From Zunongwangia atlantica 22II14-10F7 (GTDB lineage Bacteria > Bacteroidota > Bacteroidia > Flavobacteriales > Flavobacteriaceae): DNA of 64,000 nt. Location of the stretch: contig NZ_ARYN01000003.1 of the NCBI RefSeq assembly GCF_002094855.1, forward strand, positions 225,254 to 289,253, given 5' to 3'. The position numbers were made by a program, and so were the translations under genes. The notes under the pieces are model-generated. The model had not been told where the DNA came from, ran no database searches, and saw only the letters and a program-made list of their open reading frames with translations. Of the stretch, positions 25,761 to 34,898 are shown in pieces (the first letter of the stretch is position 1; each line of letters starts with the position of its first letter).

Positions 25761-28700
25761 TTAGATTGAAATGTTAACACCAACGTTCACGAACTTGTTT
25801 TGAGGATACTGCAATCCGTTATCGTCAGATATTTCAGGATCAATTCCGTATTCTTCAAGATTATCTATAGAGAACAGGTTGTAAGCATTCACATAAAATC
25901 TTGCTCTTTTTAAATTAATCTTATCCAAAATACTCTCTGGCAATGCATAACCAAGCTCTAAAGTACGGGCTCTTAGATAGGTTACATTATGCAACCAGAA
26001 GGTAGAATTTCTATTATTACTATGCCCACCATCATTAAATCTAATTGCCGGATATTTACCAGGAATCCATTCACTATTAATATCTAGTGGATCTGCGCGA
26101 TGCCATCTATCAAGAAATATAGAGTTTAAAGCACCTTCGTTTTGATATGGCCATCTTTGCTCCCAGTTTTGATTCCAGGAATAGCCTGAAGCTCCAGAGA
26201 AATCTGCTGTAAAATCAAACCCCTTATAAGCCAGGTTTAAACTAAAACCAAAGTTTACCATAGGATTGTACCTAGTATATCCAATAGGCTTTTCATCGTA
26301 CCAGCCAATTCTACCATCACCATTTATATCTTCGTAAATAATATCTCCAGGCAACAATGTACTATTCCCCTGCCCATCGATATCTACAGGATAATTATCT
26401 ATTTCTTCCTGAGTTTGGAACTGCCCAATAGCTTCTAATCCCCAGAAAATATTATTGAATCTATGTTCTCCCGATGCTCTATATCTTTGGTAAGAATTGT
26501 CGAATCTTGGCTTATAGGACTCCAGGAATTTACTTCTGGATAAAGAAGCATTTCCGGAAACTGTAAAACTTAACTCCCCAAATTTCTTAGAGTAAGACAA
26601 TGCACCTTCAATCCCATACTGTGCATCACTATTTACATTTTCATCTGGTAACCCATAACCAAGCTCGTTAGGAATAAGAATGTCATATTTTCTACCTCTT
26701 AAGCCGGTTCTTTTACGATAGAAATAGTCAAAAGATCCAGATAACTTATTATCGAAAAGATAAAAATCTGTTCCTACATCTGTAATTCTACTTTTAAACC
26801 AGGTTAAATTTGTAATTGGCTGCCCTTTGTCTCTACTGGCAATCACAGCTTCTCCATCTAAAATAGCTACTCCTTGATTATAATTATATCCGGTTAAATA
26901 ATCGAAAGCACCAATATCAATATCATCATCTCCCAGCTCTCCATAAGAAGCTCTAAACTTCAGGTTATCCAAAATACTATTGCTTCCTAGTAAATTTTTG
27001 AAAAATTGTTCTTCTGTAATTCGCCATCCTCCGGAAACTGAAGGAAAATAACCTACACGTTTATTAGGTGCAAATTTCCATGAAGCATCACGACGTCCTG
27101 AAGCCTCTAAATAATATTTATCTTTATAGTTATAGCTTACTTTGGCGATATACCCAATTCTTGCTTCTTCATTTTCTGAATCATCATATTGATCCATATC
27201 AGAGAAATAAATTAACGGAAGCGTGTTAGTACTTGGTACTGAATGCACATACTGTCTTAAAAATCGGTTCTCTAAGCGCTCTGCTATAAACACAGCATCT
27301 ACAGCATGATCACCAAAATCTTTTTTATACTGAAGTTGTCCCTGATAAGTTTTTCTAAAAACTTTCTCGGCCGTACGCTCTCTAAACGGATTAGTACTAC
27401 CACCAGTAGGAGTATAAGAATCATCATCTGGATTATATGTAAAAGCTTCGTAAGTATATTCGTGACCATTTTGTATACGATCTGCTATATAATATGAATA
27501 CATTCCTTTAAGCTTTAAACCGTCTATAAAAGGCATATCGTATTCACCTGTAAAATTGGTTTGTAAAACCCTCCAGGTATCACGATAGTATCCTCCAGTT
27601 TCGAAATTATGAAGCCCCCAGTTAGTTTCGTTATGGCCAATATCATTTAGATATTCAGGATTATCATTAGCATAAGGACGCTCAAAAGGACGGTTTCTTA
27701 AAATAGCAAATCTTGGCAACCAGTAATCATCATAACCTGGGATTCCCGGGTTTTCTCTCTTCTCTACCCTACCATTAATTTGTACTCCTATCTTTAGACG
27801 ATCTGTAATATTTGCATCTACATTACTCTGTATATTATCACGCATAAATGTGAACTCTTCACCTAATACAGATTCCTGATCTAAGTGCGTTAAAGAAACA
27901 TAGTAATTGATATTATCCGATCCTCCACTAGCGCTAACATTCATGTTTTGCATAGGAGCATTTTTCTTAATAATAAAGTCTTTCCAGTTAAAAGACTGGT
28001 AACCTCTTTCTTCACCAATTCTATAACGTTCTAACTCTTCAGTAGTAATTCCCGTAGATCCAAATTGGTTAATTTCAGCCGCAGCTCTTCCAAGCATCCA
28101 CTGGTAAGAATCGTTTACACTTTCTGGAAAACGAGACCAGTTTTGCCAGCCTACATAAGCATTCACATTTACAGCGCTTCGCGTACCACGCTTCCCTTTT
28201 TTTGTAGTTACCACCACAACTCCATTTGCTGCTCTAACACCATAAATGGCAGCAGATGCATCCTTTAAAACAGTAATACTGGCGATATCGTTAGACGAAA
28301 GGTTATTAAATTGCCCTGCATCCTGTTGTACACCATCAATTACATATAATGGATCCCCCATATTACGAATTTGGATTGAAGCACTTGCGCCCGGGCGACC
28401 ATCATTCATCCTAAAGCTTACTCCTGGAATTTTCCCAGCAAGACCGGCAGAAACCGTAGCCCCACCATGAACTTTCTCGATATCATCACTGGTAATACTT
28501 GAAATTGCACCGGTAATCGATTTCTTATCCTGTGACGTATATCCAGTAATAAGTACTTCATCTAAACCTGCAATATCTTCTTCTAATTCAATATTAATTT
28601 CTGTACGACCATCAACCTGAACGGTTTTGGTTTTATATCCCAGATAACTGAATAAAAGCGTAGCATCTGGAGCAACTTCTAAAGTATAGTTTCCATCAAA

Positions 28701-28895
28701 ATCTGTAGTGGTTCCCTGGTTAGTTCCCTGAATCAATACATTTATAAAGGGTAATGGTTCCTGAACTTCTCCTGCTGATGTAATTTTTCCTGTAACCGTT
28801 ATAGTTTCCTGAGCAAAACTTTGCTGAAACACTCCGAATAAAAACAGAAAAAATAGCAAAACAGGCTTTTTAAATGTTTGTAATAGTCTTTTCAT
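25761..28895 (-). CDS. SusC/RagA family TonB-dependent outer membrane receptor
   Basis: The 1044-residue protein has a signal peptide (1-28, ending SFAQ), a carboxypeptidase-regulatory-like domain (about 33-115, ending ELEEDIAGLDEVLITGY), a plug domain (about 118-235) with DPLYVIDGVQQ, and a 22-stranded barrel ending in FVNVGVNISI. It should import oligosaccharides across the outer membrane using TonB energy. There is no STN signalling domain, in keeping with control by a hybrid two-component sensor instead of an anti-sigma factor. It is the first gene of the leftward operon and its promoter faces that of the sensor. Confidence 0.96.
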   Translation of the reverse strand: MKRLLQTFKKPVLLFFLFLFGVFQQSFAQETITVTGKITSAGEVQEPLPFINVLIQGTNQGTTTDFDGNYTLEVAPDATLLFSYLGYKTKTVQVDGRTEINIELEEDIAGLDEVLITGYTSQDKKSITGAISSITSDDIEKVHGGATVSAGLAGKIPGVSFRMNDGRPGASASIQIRNMGDPLYVIDGVQQDAGQFNNLSSNDIASITVLKDASAAIYGVRAANGVVVVTTKKGKRGTRSAVNVNAYVGWQNWSRFPESVNDSYQWMLGRAAAEINQFGSTGITTEELERYRIGEERGYQSFNWKDFIIKKNAPMQNMNVSASGGSDNINYYVSLTHLDQESVLGEEFTFMRDNIQSNVDANITDRLKIGVQINGRVEKRENPGIPGYDDYWLPRFAILRNRPFERPYANDNPEYLNDIGHNETNWGLHNFETGGYYRDTWRVLQTNFTGEYDMPFIDGLKLKGMYSYYIADRIQNGHEYTYEAFTYNPDDDSYTPTGGSTNPFRERTAEKVFRKTYQGQLQYKKDFGDHAVDAVFIAERLENRFLRQYVHSVPSTNTLPLIYFSDMDQYDDSENEEARIGYIAKVSYNYKDKYYLEASGRRDASWKFAPNKRVGYFPSVSGGWRITEEQFFKNLLGSNSILDNLKFRASYGELGDDDIDIGAFDYLTGYNYNQGVAILDGEAVIASRDKGQPITNLTWFKSRITDVGTDFYLFDNKLSGSFDYFYRKRTGLRGRKYDILIPNELGYGLPDENVNSDAQYGIEGALSYSKKFGELSFTVSGNASLSRSKFLESYKPRFDNSYQRYRASGEHRFNNIFWGLEAIGQFQTQEEIDNYPVDIDGQGNSTLLPGDIIYEDINGDGRIGWYDEKPIGYTRYNPMVNFGFSLNLAYKGFDFTADFSGASGYSWNQNWEQRWPYQNEGALNSIFLDRWHRADPLDINSEWIPGKYPAIRFNDGGHSNNRNSTFWLHNVTYLRARTLELGYALPESILDKINLKRARFYVNAYNLFSIDNLEEYGIDPEISDDNGLQYPQNKFVNVGVNISI

Positions 28896-29211
28896 CGAAT
28901 TTTCATTTTAAAAATGATTAAGTAGTAGGTAAATTGATCTCTAAAAGAAGAAACCAAACGAAAACGATTTAGTTTTTTGTTTCAATAATAATTATGTATT
29001 CATATTTAATATTTGATAAATTATAGATGTGATTTTTGAGATATTCAAAGTAGATTATTTTCTCACAGATTTTATGTGATAAATTGTTTCATTCTTTCAT
29101 CCAAATTGTTCAAATTTTAAGATTTCCTTAGAATTTCATCTAATTTGAGACGATATGTTAGTATTTGAGACAAATAGTTGAATGATAATTCTTAATTTTC
29201 TCTAAAATTGA
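28896..29211. promoter_or_regulatory. Divergent control region of the polysaccharide locus
   Basis: The 316 bp between the SusC and hybrid-sensor genes has no reading frame and is very AT-rich. TTTGAGAC occurs at 29144-29151 and 29164-29171, exactly 20 bp apart, and TTTGAGA occurs again at 29035-29041. The phased pair suits a dimeric AraC-type regulator. The TATTTGAG at 29162 may also form part of the sensor gene's -7 element. Promoter calls here are inference. Confidence 0.45.
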
Positions 29212-32200
29212 ATGAGTTTGTTTAGAAAGATTTTATTCGGAATAATTTGTAGCCTTTTTTTGACCAATTTGGCCACCGCCCAAGAGCTTTATTTTAAACA
29301 CTACCAGGTAGAAAATGGATTAAGTCATAATTCTGTAATTACTATGCTACAGGATAAAAGAGGTTTTTTGTGGTTTGGGACTAAAGACGGACTTAATCGT
29401 TTTGATGGATATAACTTTAAACTGTTCCATCACAATACCAAAGAAGATAAAAGCATTGGTAGTAATTATATACGATGTCTCTACGAAGAGCGTAATTATT
29501 TATGGGTTGGGACAGATAACGGACTTTTTCGTTACAATAATCAAAAAGAAAGCTTTTGCTCTCTTTCGCCTGCTATTACAAAACCAATTTTAGATATTGA
29601 AGCTGATAGGGATAATAACTTATGGTTTATTGCTGGTGGCACTTTATATTTTAAAGAAAAGGACACTTTATCCAGTCTTAACCTTAAATCCTATGACGAT
29701 TTTTACGCAATTCTTCTATCAAAAGATAGTAATCAGAACATTTGGGCAGCTTCAGGAGAACATGTTTATCATTATTCTGAAGAAAACAGGGCCTTTAAAC
29801 CTATAACATTAGATATAAATAATACAAATGCTTTACCTGTAATTATAACGGCTCTAAAAGGAATAAGCAATTCACAAATGCTAATTGGCACCAGGCATCA
29901 GGGTGCTTTTGTTTATGATATTACAAAAGAAACTACTAAACCATTAATCGATAATTATAACGAACAGCTTTACGTAAGGGATATTGTAGAAAAAGAAAAC
30001 GGAGATATCTGGCTGGCCACAGAAAGCGGACTCATAATCTACGATATTCAAACTAAAAAATACAACAATTTTAAAAAGAGCTATAACAATCCATATTCAC
30101 TAACAGATAATGCGCTTTACACTTTAACCACAGATAAGGAAGGCGGCACATGGATTGGTAGTTATTTTGGTGGTGTAAATTATTTACCAAAAGAATTCAC
30201 GCCATTTAAAAAATACTTCCCAAAAGAGGGCGAAAATAGTATTAGTGGCAATGCCGTTAGAGAAATTCATCAGGATAAAAACGGAGATTATTGGATAGGT
30301 ACAGAAGATGCTGGTTTAAATAAGCTTGACCCAGAAACAGGAATATTTAAAAATTTCACTCCTAAAAACTCCAATATCGCCCATTATAATATCCACGGAA
30401 TTTTACCATTAGACAACGAACTTTGGGTTGGTACTTTTGAACATGGCCTAGATGTTTTTGATATTCGAAGCAACAAAATAATTAGACATTACGAACAGGA
30501 AGATAACAACCCACATAGCCTTGGTAATAATTTTATACTGGATATCTACAAGGGCAAAAACGATAACATTTATGTAATGGCTTCACTAGGCATCTATATT
30601 TATAATCCAGAAAAGGATCACTTTAATGATCTAGAGGGCTTTCCTCAGGATTTTCATTATGCTGCATTTATGGAAGCTAATGACGGTACTTTATGGGCGG
30701 CGACGTATTGGGACGGTCTTTATTATTACAATCCCACTACCCATAAAAAAGGATATTTTAGATATGATGCACAAGATTCTACCAGTATTAGCAGCAATGT
30801 GATCAACGGAATTTTTCAGGATTCTAAGAAGAATATTTGGATCACTACAGAAAACGGACTCAACCTATACCAACCAAAATCTCAGGATTTTAAAAATTAC
30901 AATACCCAGGATGGCCTTCCCAGCAATGTTAGTTACTCCATTTTAGAAGACGACGACGCTAGTTTATGGATTAGTACTTCAAACGGACTGGTACATTTTG
31001 ATCCTGCAAAAGAAAGCTTTAAAACCTACACAAAAGCCAACGGATTATTAAGCGATCAATTTAATTATAGCTCGGCTTTTAAAAATGATGAAGGCCGAAT
31101 GTTCTTTGGAAGCGTAAAAGGTTTGGTGAGTTTTAATCCTGAAGAGTTTATAAAAAACACCTATGATCCGCCGGTTTATATCACCAATCTTAGCATCAAC
31201 AATGAAGCTATTAAAGTTGGTGCTGAAGATTCTCCGCTTGAAAAATCTATAACAGAAACCTCCAAAATCACCTTAACTTCAGATCAATCTACCTTTAGTC
31301 TGGATTTTGCATCGCTAAGTTTTACCGCTCCAGAAATGACCGAATATTCTTATCGACTTCTTGGTCTTAACGAAAAATGGATACCACTTAAAACAAAGCA
31401 TAGCGTTAATTTTACCGAACTTCCATCTGGCAATTATACTTTTCAAGTAAAAAGCACAAATAGCACGGGTGTAGAAAATAAGGAGATCGCTTCATTAAAA
31501 ATCGAAGTTTTACCACCATTTTATTTCAGCAATCTGGCTATTTTCTTATACATCTTGGTGTTTATTATTTTATTTGTTCTTTCGTTAAGATACTATCACT
31601 ACCGGGTTCAACGGAAAAACAACAGGAAAATCAAAGCATTTCAGGATGAGAAAGAAAAAGAAATCTATCAGTCCAAAATCGAGTTTTTTACCAATGTAGC
31701 GCATGAAATTCGTACACCACTCACGCTTATAAAAACACCTTTAGAAAAATTAATTGGACAGACAAAAGACCAGCCATTAATGCAAAAAAGCCTTTGTATC
31801 ATGGAAAAAAATACTGAAAGGCTTATCAACCTGGTTAATGAATTACTCGACTTCAGGAAGACTGAAATTGAAAATATTAAGCTCACTTTTGTTGAAATTA
31901 ATATCTCTGAAACCCTTAGAAATACCTACACCAGATTTAGCGAACTAATCCAGGAGAAAGCGGTAGATTTTAGAATGAAACTTCCGCAGGAAGATGTTAT
32001 GGCGTATGTAGATGAGGAAGCGATTAAGAAAATTATGAGTAACCTCTTCAACAATGCTATCAAATATGCTAAAAATGAAGTTATTCTGAAATTAGAAGTA
32101 AATGACACCGAATTTATTCTGAAAATTCAAAACGATGGAAGTTTGATTCCGCAACACCTAAAAAAGCGCATTTTCGAACCCTTTTTTAGAACCAATGAAG

Positions 32201-33198
32201 TTTCTAACCAAACCGGAACCGGTATTGGATTAAGTTTGGCCTATAGTTTAACCGAATTGCATAGCGGAAAGCTTATTTTAGCTAATGAAGACACTCATTT
32301 AAACACTTTTATTCTTAGTCTTCCGCTTCGGCAGGAGCAGGAATTTAGCTCATATAAAAAGAAGCCTAAAATTATCGAATCTCAGCAGGAAGAGATTCCG
32401 CAGGAAGAAATTGTGAATGATCCGGCTGATAATTCAGGAATTTTAATCGTAGAAGACAACCGAGAATTATTAAAATTTATTGCTGAAGATTTTAAAGAAG
32501 AATATACCGTTTTTAAATCTACAAATGCTGAAACCGCAATCGAAATTCTTAAAAAAGAGAATATTTATTTAATTATCAGCGATGTAATGATGAATGGAAT
32601 GAATGGATTTGAATTTTGCGAACACGTAAAAACAAATCTGGAGACCAGCCATATTCCAGTAATCCTGCTTACCGCTAAAAATGCGATGCAATCGAAGATT
32701 CAGGGATTAGAAGCCGGTGCCGATGCTTATATCGAAAAGCCTTTTTCATTGGAATATTTAAAAGTTCAGGTGAGTAATCTTATTGAAAATAGAAGGCATA
32801 TTATGGAATTTTATTCCAGCTCCCCACTTTCACATATTAAAAGTATTGCACACACTAAAACCGATGAAAAGTTTATTAATAAACTGGAAAAATTGATCTA
32901 CGATAATCTTTCAGACCAAAATCTGAGTGTAGACAGTCTTGCAGATATAATGAATATGAGCCGTTCTACTTTATACCGAAAGATTAAAGACCTATCGAAT
33001 TTGAGTCCCAATGAACTTATAAATATCGCTCGTTTAAAAAAAGCAGCCGAATTACTACAATCTGGGGAATATAAGATCTATGAAATTTCTGAAATAGTAG
33101 GTTACAAATCACAAACCAGTTTTGGCCGTAATTTCCATAAGCAATTTAAAATGACACCTAGTGAATATATGAATGGAAAACAGCCTATTGAAGAATAG
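29212..33198 (+). CDS. Hybrid two-component system sensor/regulator (HTCS)
   Basis: The 1328-residue protein combines a full two-component pathway in one chain. After a signal peptide (1-23) come periplasmic two-component propeller repeats to about residue 655 (for example GLNRFDGYNFKLF, GLNKLDPETG, GLNLYQPKSQ) and a Y_Y_Y domain (about 690-755). A membrane helix lies near 770-795. The kinase domain has His831 in NVAHEIRTPL and an ATPase domain with GTGIGLSL. The receiver has phospho-acceptor Asp1124 in ISDVMM, and an AraC-type HTH domain (about 1235-1325) forms the end. Such proteins sense oligosaccharides in the periplasm and activate the neighbouring Sus operon, here divergent. A hairpin overlaps its stop codon. 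Confidence 0.96.
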   Translation: MSLFRKILFGIICSLFLTNLATAQELYFKHYQVENGLSHNSVITMLQDKRGFLWFGTKDGLNRFDGYNFKLFHHNTKEDKSIGSNYIRCLYEERNYLWVGTDNGLFRYNNQKESFCSLSPAITKPILDIEADRDNNLWFIAGGTLYFKEKDTLSSLNLKSYDDFYAILLSKDSNQNIWAASGEHVYHYSEENRAFKPITLDINNTNALPVIITALKGISNSQMLIGTRHQGAFVYDITKETTKPLIDNYNEQLYVRDIVEKENGDIWLATESGLIIYDIQTKKYNNFKKSYNNPYSLTDNALYTLTTDKEGGTWIGSYFGGVNYLPKEFTPFKKYFPKEGENSISGNAVREIHQDKNGDYWIGTEDAGLNKLDPETGIFKNFTPKNSNIAHYNIHGILPLDNELWVGTFEHGLDVFDIRSNKIIRHYEQEDNNPHSLGNNFILDIYKGKNDNIYVMASLGIYIYNPEKDHFNDLEGFPQDFHYAAFMEANDGTLWAATYWDGLYYYNPTTHKKGYFRYDAQDSTSISSNVINGIFQDSKKNIWITTENGLNLYQPKSQDFKNYNTQDGLPSNVSYSILEDDDASLWISTSNGLVHFDPAKESFKTYTKANGLLSDQFNYSSAFKNDEGRMFFGSVKGLVSFNPEEFIKNTYDPPVYITNLSINNEAIKVGAEDSPLEKSITETSKITLTSDQSTFSLDFASLSFTAPEMTEYSYRLLGLNEKWIPLKTKHSVNFTELPSGNYTFQVKSTNSTGVENKEIASLKIEVLPPFYFSNLAIFLYILVFIILFVLSLRYYHYRVQRKNNRKIKAFQDEKEKEIYQSKIEFFTNVAHEIRTPLTLIKTPLEKLIGQTKDQPLMQKSLCIMEKNTERLINLVNELLDFRKTEIENIKLTFVEINISETLRNTYTRFSELIQEKAVDFRMKLPQEDVMAYVDEEAIKKIMSNLFNNAIKYAKNEVILKLEVNDTEFILKIQNDGSLIPQHLKKRIFEPFFRTNEVSNQTGTGIGLSLAYSLTELHSGKLILANEDTHLNTFILSLPLRQEQEFSSYKKKPKIIESQQEEIPQEEIVNDPADNSGILIVEDNRELLKFIAEDFKEEYTVFKSTNAETAIEILKKENIYLIISDVMMNGMNGFEFCEHVKTNLETSHIPVILLTAKNAMQSKIQGLEAGADAYIEKPFSLEYLKVQVSNLIENRRHIMEFYSSSPLSHIKSIAHTKTDEKFINKLEKLIYDNLSDQNLSVDSLADIMNMSRSTLYRKIKDLSNLSPNELINIARLKKAAELLQSGEYKIYEISEIVGYKSQTSFGRNFHKQFKMTPSEYMNGKQPIEE

Positions 33199-33202
33199 GC
33201 TG
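33181..33202 (+). terminator. Hairpin across the HTCS stop codon
   Basis: CAGCCTATT and AATAGGCTG form a perfect 9-bp stem around a GAAG loop, and the stop codon TAG lies inside the right arm. There is no T-run, so termination is uncertain. The following 112 bp contain smaller inverted repeats (TGGGCAAGCCCA and GAATTG/CAATTC). Confidence 0.35.
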
Positions 33203-33314
33203 TTCCCTGCTTTAGTATTTGGATAGTAAGTTTTGGGCAAGCCCATGAGCATTTGTTCGAGAATTGCCTTCAATTCGATGCAAAGCTCAGAGTTAAAAAT
33301 TATCGAGTAAAATT

Positions 33315-34898
33315 TTACTGCCAGCCACCGCCAAGACTACGATATAACTCAACATTGGCGATGAGTAACTGGTTTTTGATATTTATTAAATTTAGCTCAC
33401 TTTCTAATGCGTCGCTTTGAGCGGTAATAACTTCCAGGTAGTTCGCGTAACCACCCCTAAAAAGCATCCCGGCATCTTTTAATCCTTTTTGGGTAACCTC
33501 GATACGCTCTTGTGCGATTGCATATTCTTCTTTTAATTTCTCCATTTTAGCCAGAGAATTAGAAACATCTGCAATAGCCGTAATTAAATCGTCTTTAAAA
33601 TCTAACTGAGCGATTTCCTTTTGTGATAAAGCGATATTATAATTGGTTTTTAGTTTTCTATTATTAAATATTGGCTGAAAAATAGCTCCGTTTAACAAAG
33701 CAAAACCTGAACTTACCGGATCTAAAAACTCTTCTAACTGAAACGAATTTAAACCTGCTGAAGCCCCTATACTTAAGGATGGATATCGCAGCGCATTTGC
33801 AACACCAGCATCTGCATTAGCTGTGATAAGTTCATATTCAGACATAGCGACATCTGGGCGGTTTTTTATCAATTCTAAAGGCACACCAGAAGTGTATCTT
33901 TTTTGAAACTCAATTTGTTCAAAATCGGTATCAATTTCTATTGGTCTTGGTGACCTTCCCAATAAACGATTAAGTTTATTTTCCATGATCACATATTGGC
34001 GCTCTAACTGCGGAATTAAAGTTTTCGCCTTTAATTTCTGAGATTTTGTTTGCTGAATCGCCAAAGATGTAGATTCTCCTGCATCATATTGTAACTGTAC
34101 AATATTTAAAGTACTATCGCTTAAAGCATAGTTTTTCTCAGCAACTTCTATCTGTGATTTTAGCATAACCAGATTGAAATACGTTGCTGCCACTTCTGAA
34201 ATTAGTGAAGTTTGCACCGCTTTTTTAAACTCTTTACTTTTCATAAATTGAGCTCTGGCGGCTTCCTTTTGCCAACGTAACTTTCCCCAAACATCCAGTT
34301 CCCAGTTAGCCTGTAAAGCAGCAGAATACTCTAGACGCTCTGTATAAAAACTTGTTGGCGGATTTTCACCATGATTTCTTCTTGCCCTGTTAGAACCGTA
34401 ATTATTATAATTTTCAGAATAATATTCTCTACGATAATCGGCCGGCCTTGCATTTATAGAAGGAAGAAAATTAGCTTTAGATTGTGCAAGTTCTTCCATC
34501 CCAATTTCCATGTTTTTCATGGCTTTTTGCAAATCGATATTATTTACTAATGCCGTATCGATTAAGGTCTGTAAGGTCTCATCTGTAATATAATCTTTCC
34601 ACGGAATTTCAGACATTGGGATGGTATCGTTATTTACATCATTAGTGTTTAATGAATCTACAGATAAGGTTTCATCCTCTTCTTCACCTGTATAAAATTC
34701 AGAAGAAACATCGTCACCAAAATCTGGTCGCGTATACTCCTCTCCTACTTTACAACTTACCACGCAGATCATTGCAAAAATCCCTAAAGCAGATTTTACC
34801 AATCCGGCTGAACGTTTCGATTTATTGTTTGGTTTTATTGTTGAAAGAAAACTCGTTTTCATCTTCAATTTTTTAGTTGATTTTGGTTTACTCGGCAT
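33315..34898 (-). CDS. TolC-family outer membrane efflux lipoprotein
   Basis: The 527-residue protein is an RND-type outer membrane factor with two OEP domains, rich in coiled-coil helices. A lipobox (VVSC) lies near residue 49, preceded by a long basic leader. An ATG at 34862 would shorten the leader by 12 residues and is possible. The chosen ATG at 34898 overlaps the end of the RND pump gene (TATGCCGAGTAA), which suggests translational coupling. The C-terminal segment with GGYANYLEVITAQ and the YRSLGGGWQ end are family landmarks. It forms the exit channel of the tripartite pump encoded upstream. Confidence 0.93.
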   Translation of the reverse strand: MPSKPKSTKKLKMKTSFLSTIKPNNKSKRSAGLVKSALGIFAMICVVSCKVGEEYTRPDFGDDVSSEFYTGEEEDETLSVDSLNTNDVNNDTIPMSEIPWKDYITDETLQTLIDTALVNNIDLQKAMKNMEIGMEELAQSKANFLPSINARPADYRREYYSENYNNYGSNRARRNHGENPPTSFYTERLEYSAALQANWELDVWGKLRWQKEAARAQFMKSKEFKKAVQTSLISEVAATYFNLVMLKSQIEVAEKNYALSDSTLNIVQLQYDAGESTSLAIQQTKSQKLKAKTLIPQLERQYVIMENKLNRLLGRSPRPIEIDTDFEQIEFQKRYTSGVPLELIKNRPDVAMSEYELITANADAGVANALRYPSLSIGASAGLNSFQLEEFLDPVSSGFALLNGAIFQPIFNNRKLKTNYNIALSQKEIAQLDFKDDLITAIADVSNSLAKMEKLKEEYAIAQERIEVTQKGLKDAGMLFRGGYANYLEVITAQSDALESELNLINIKNQLLIANVELYRSLGGGWQ

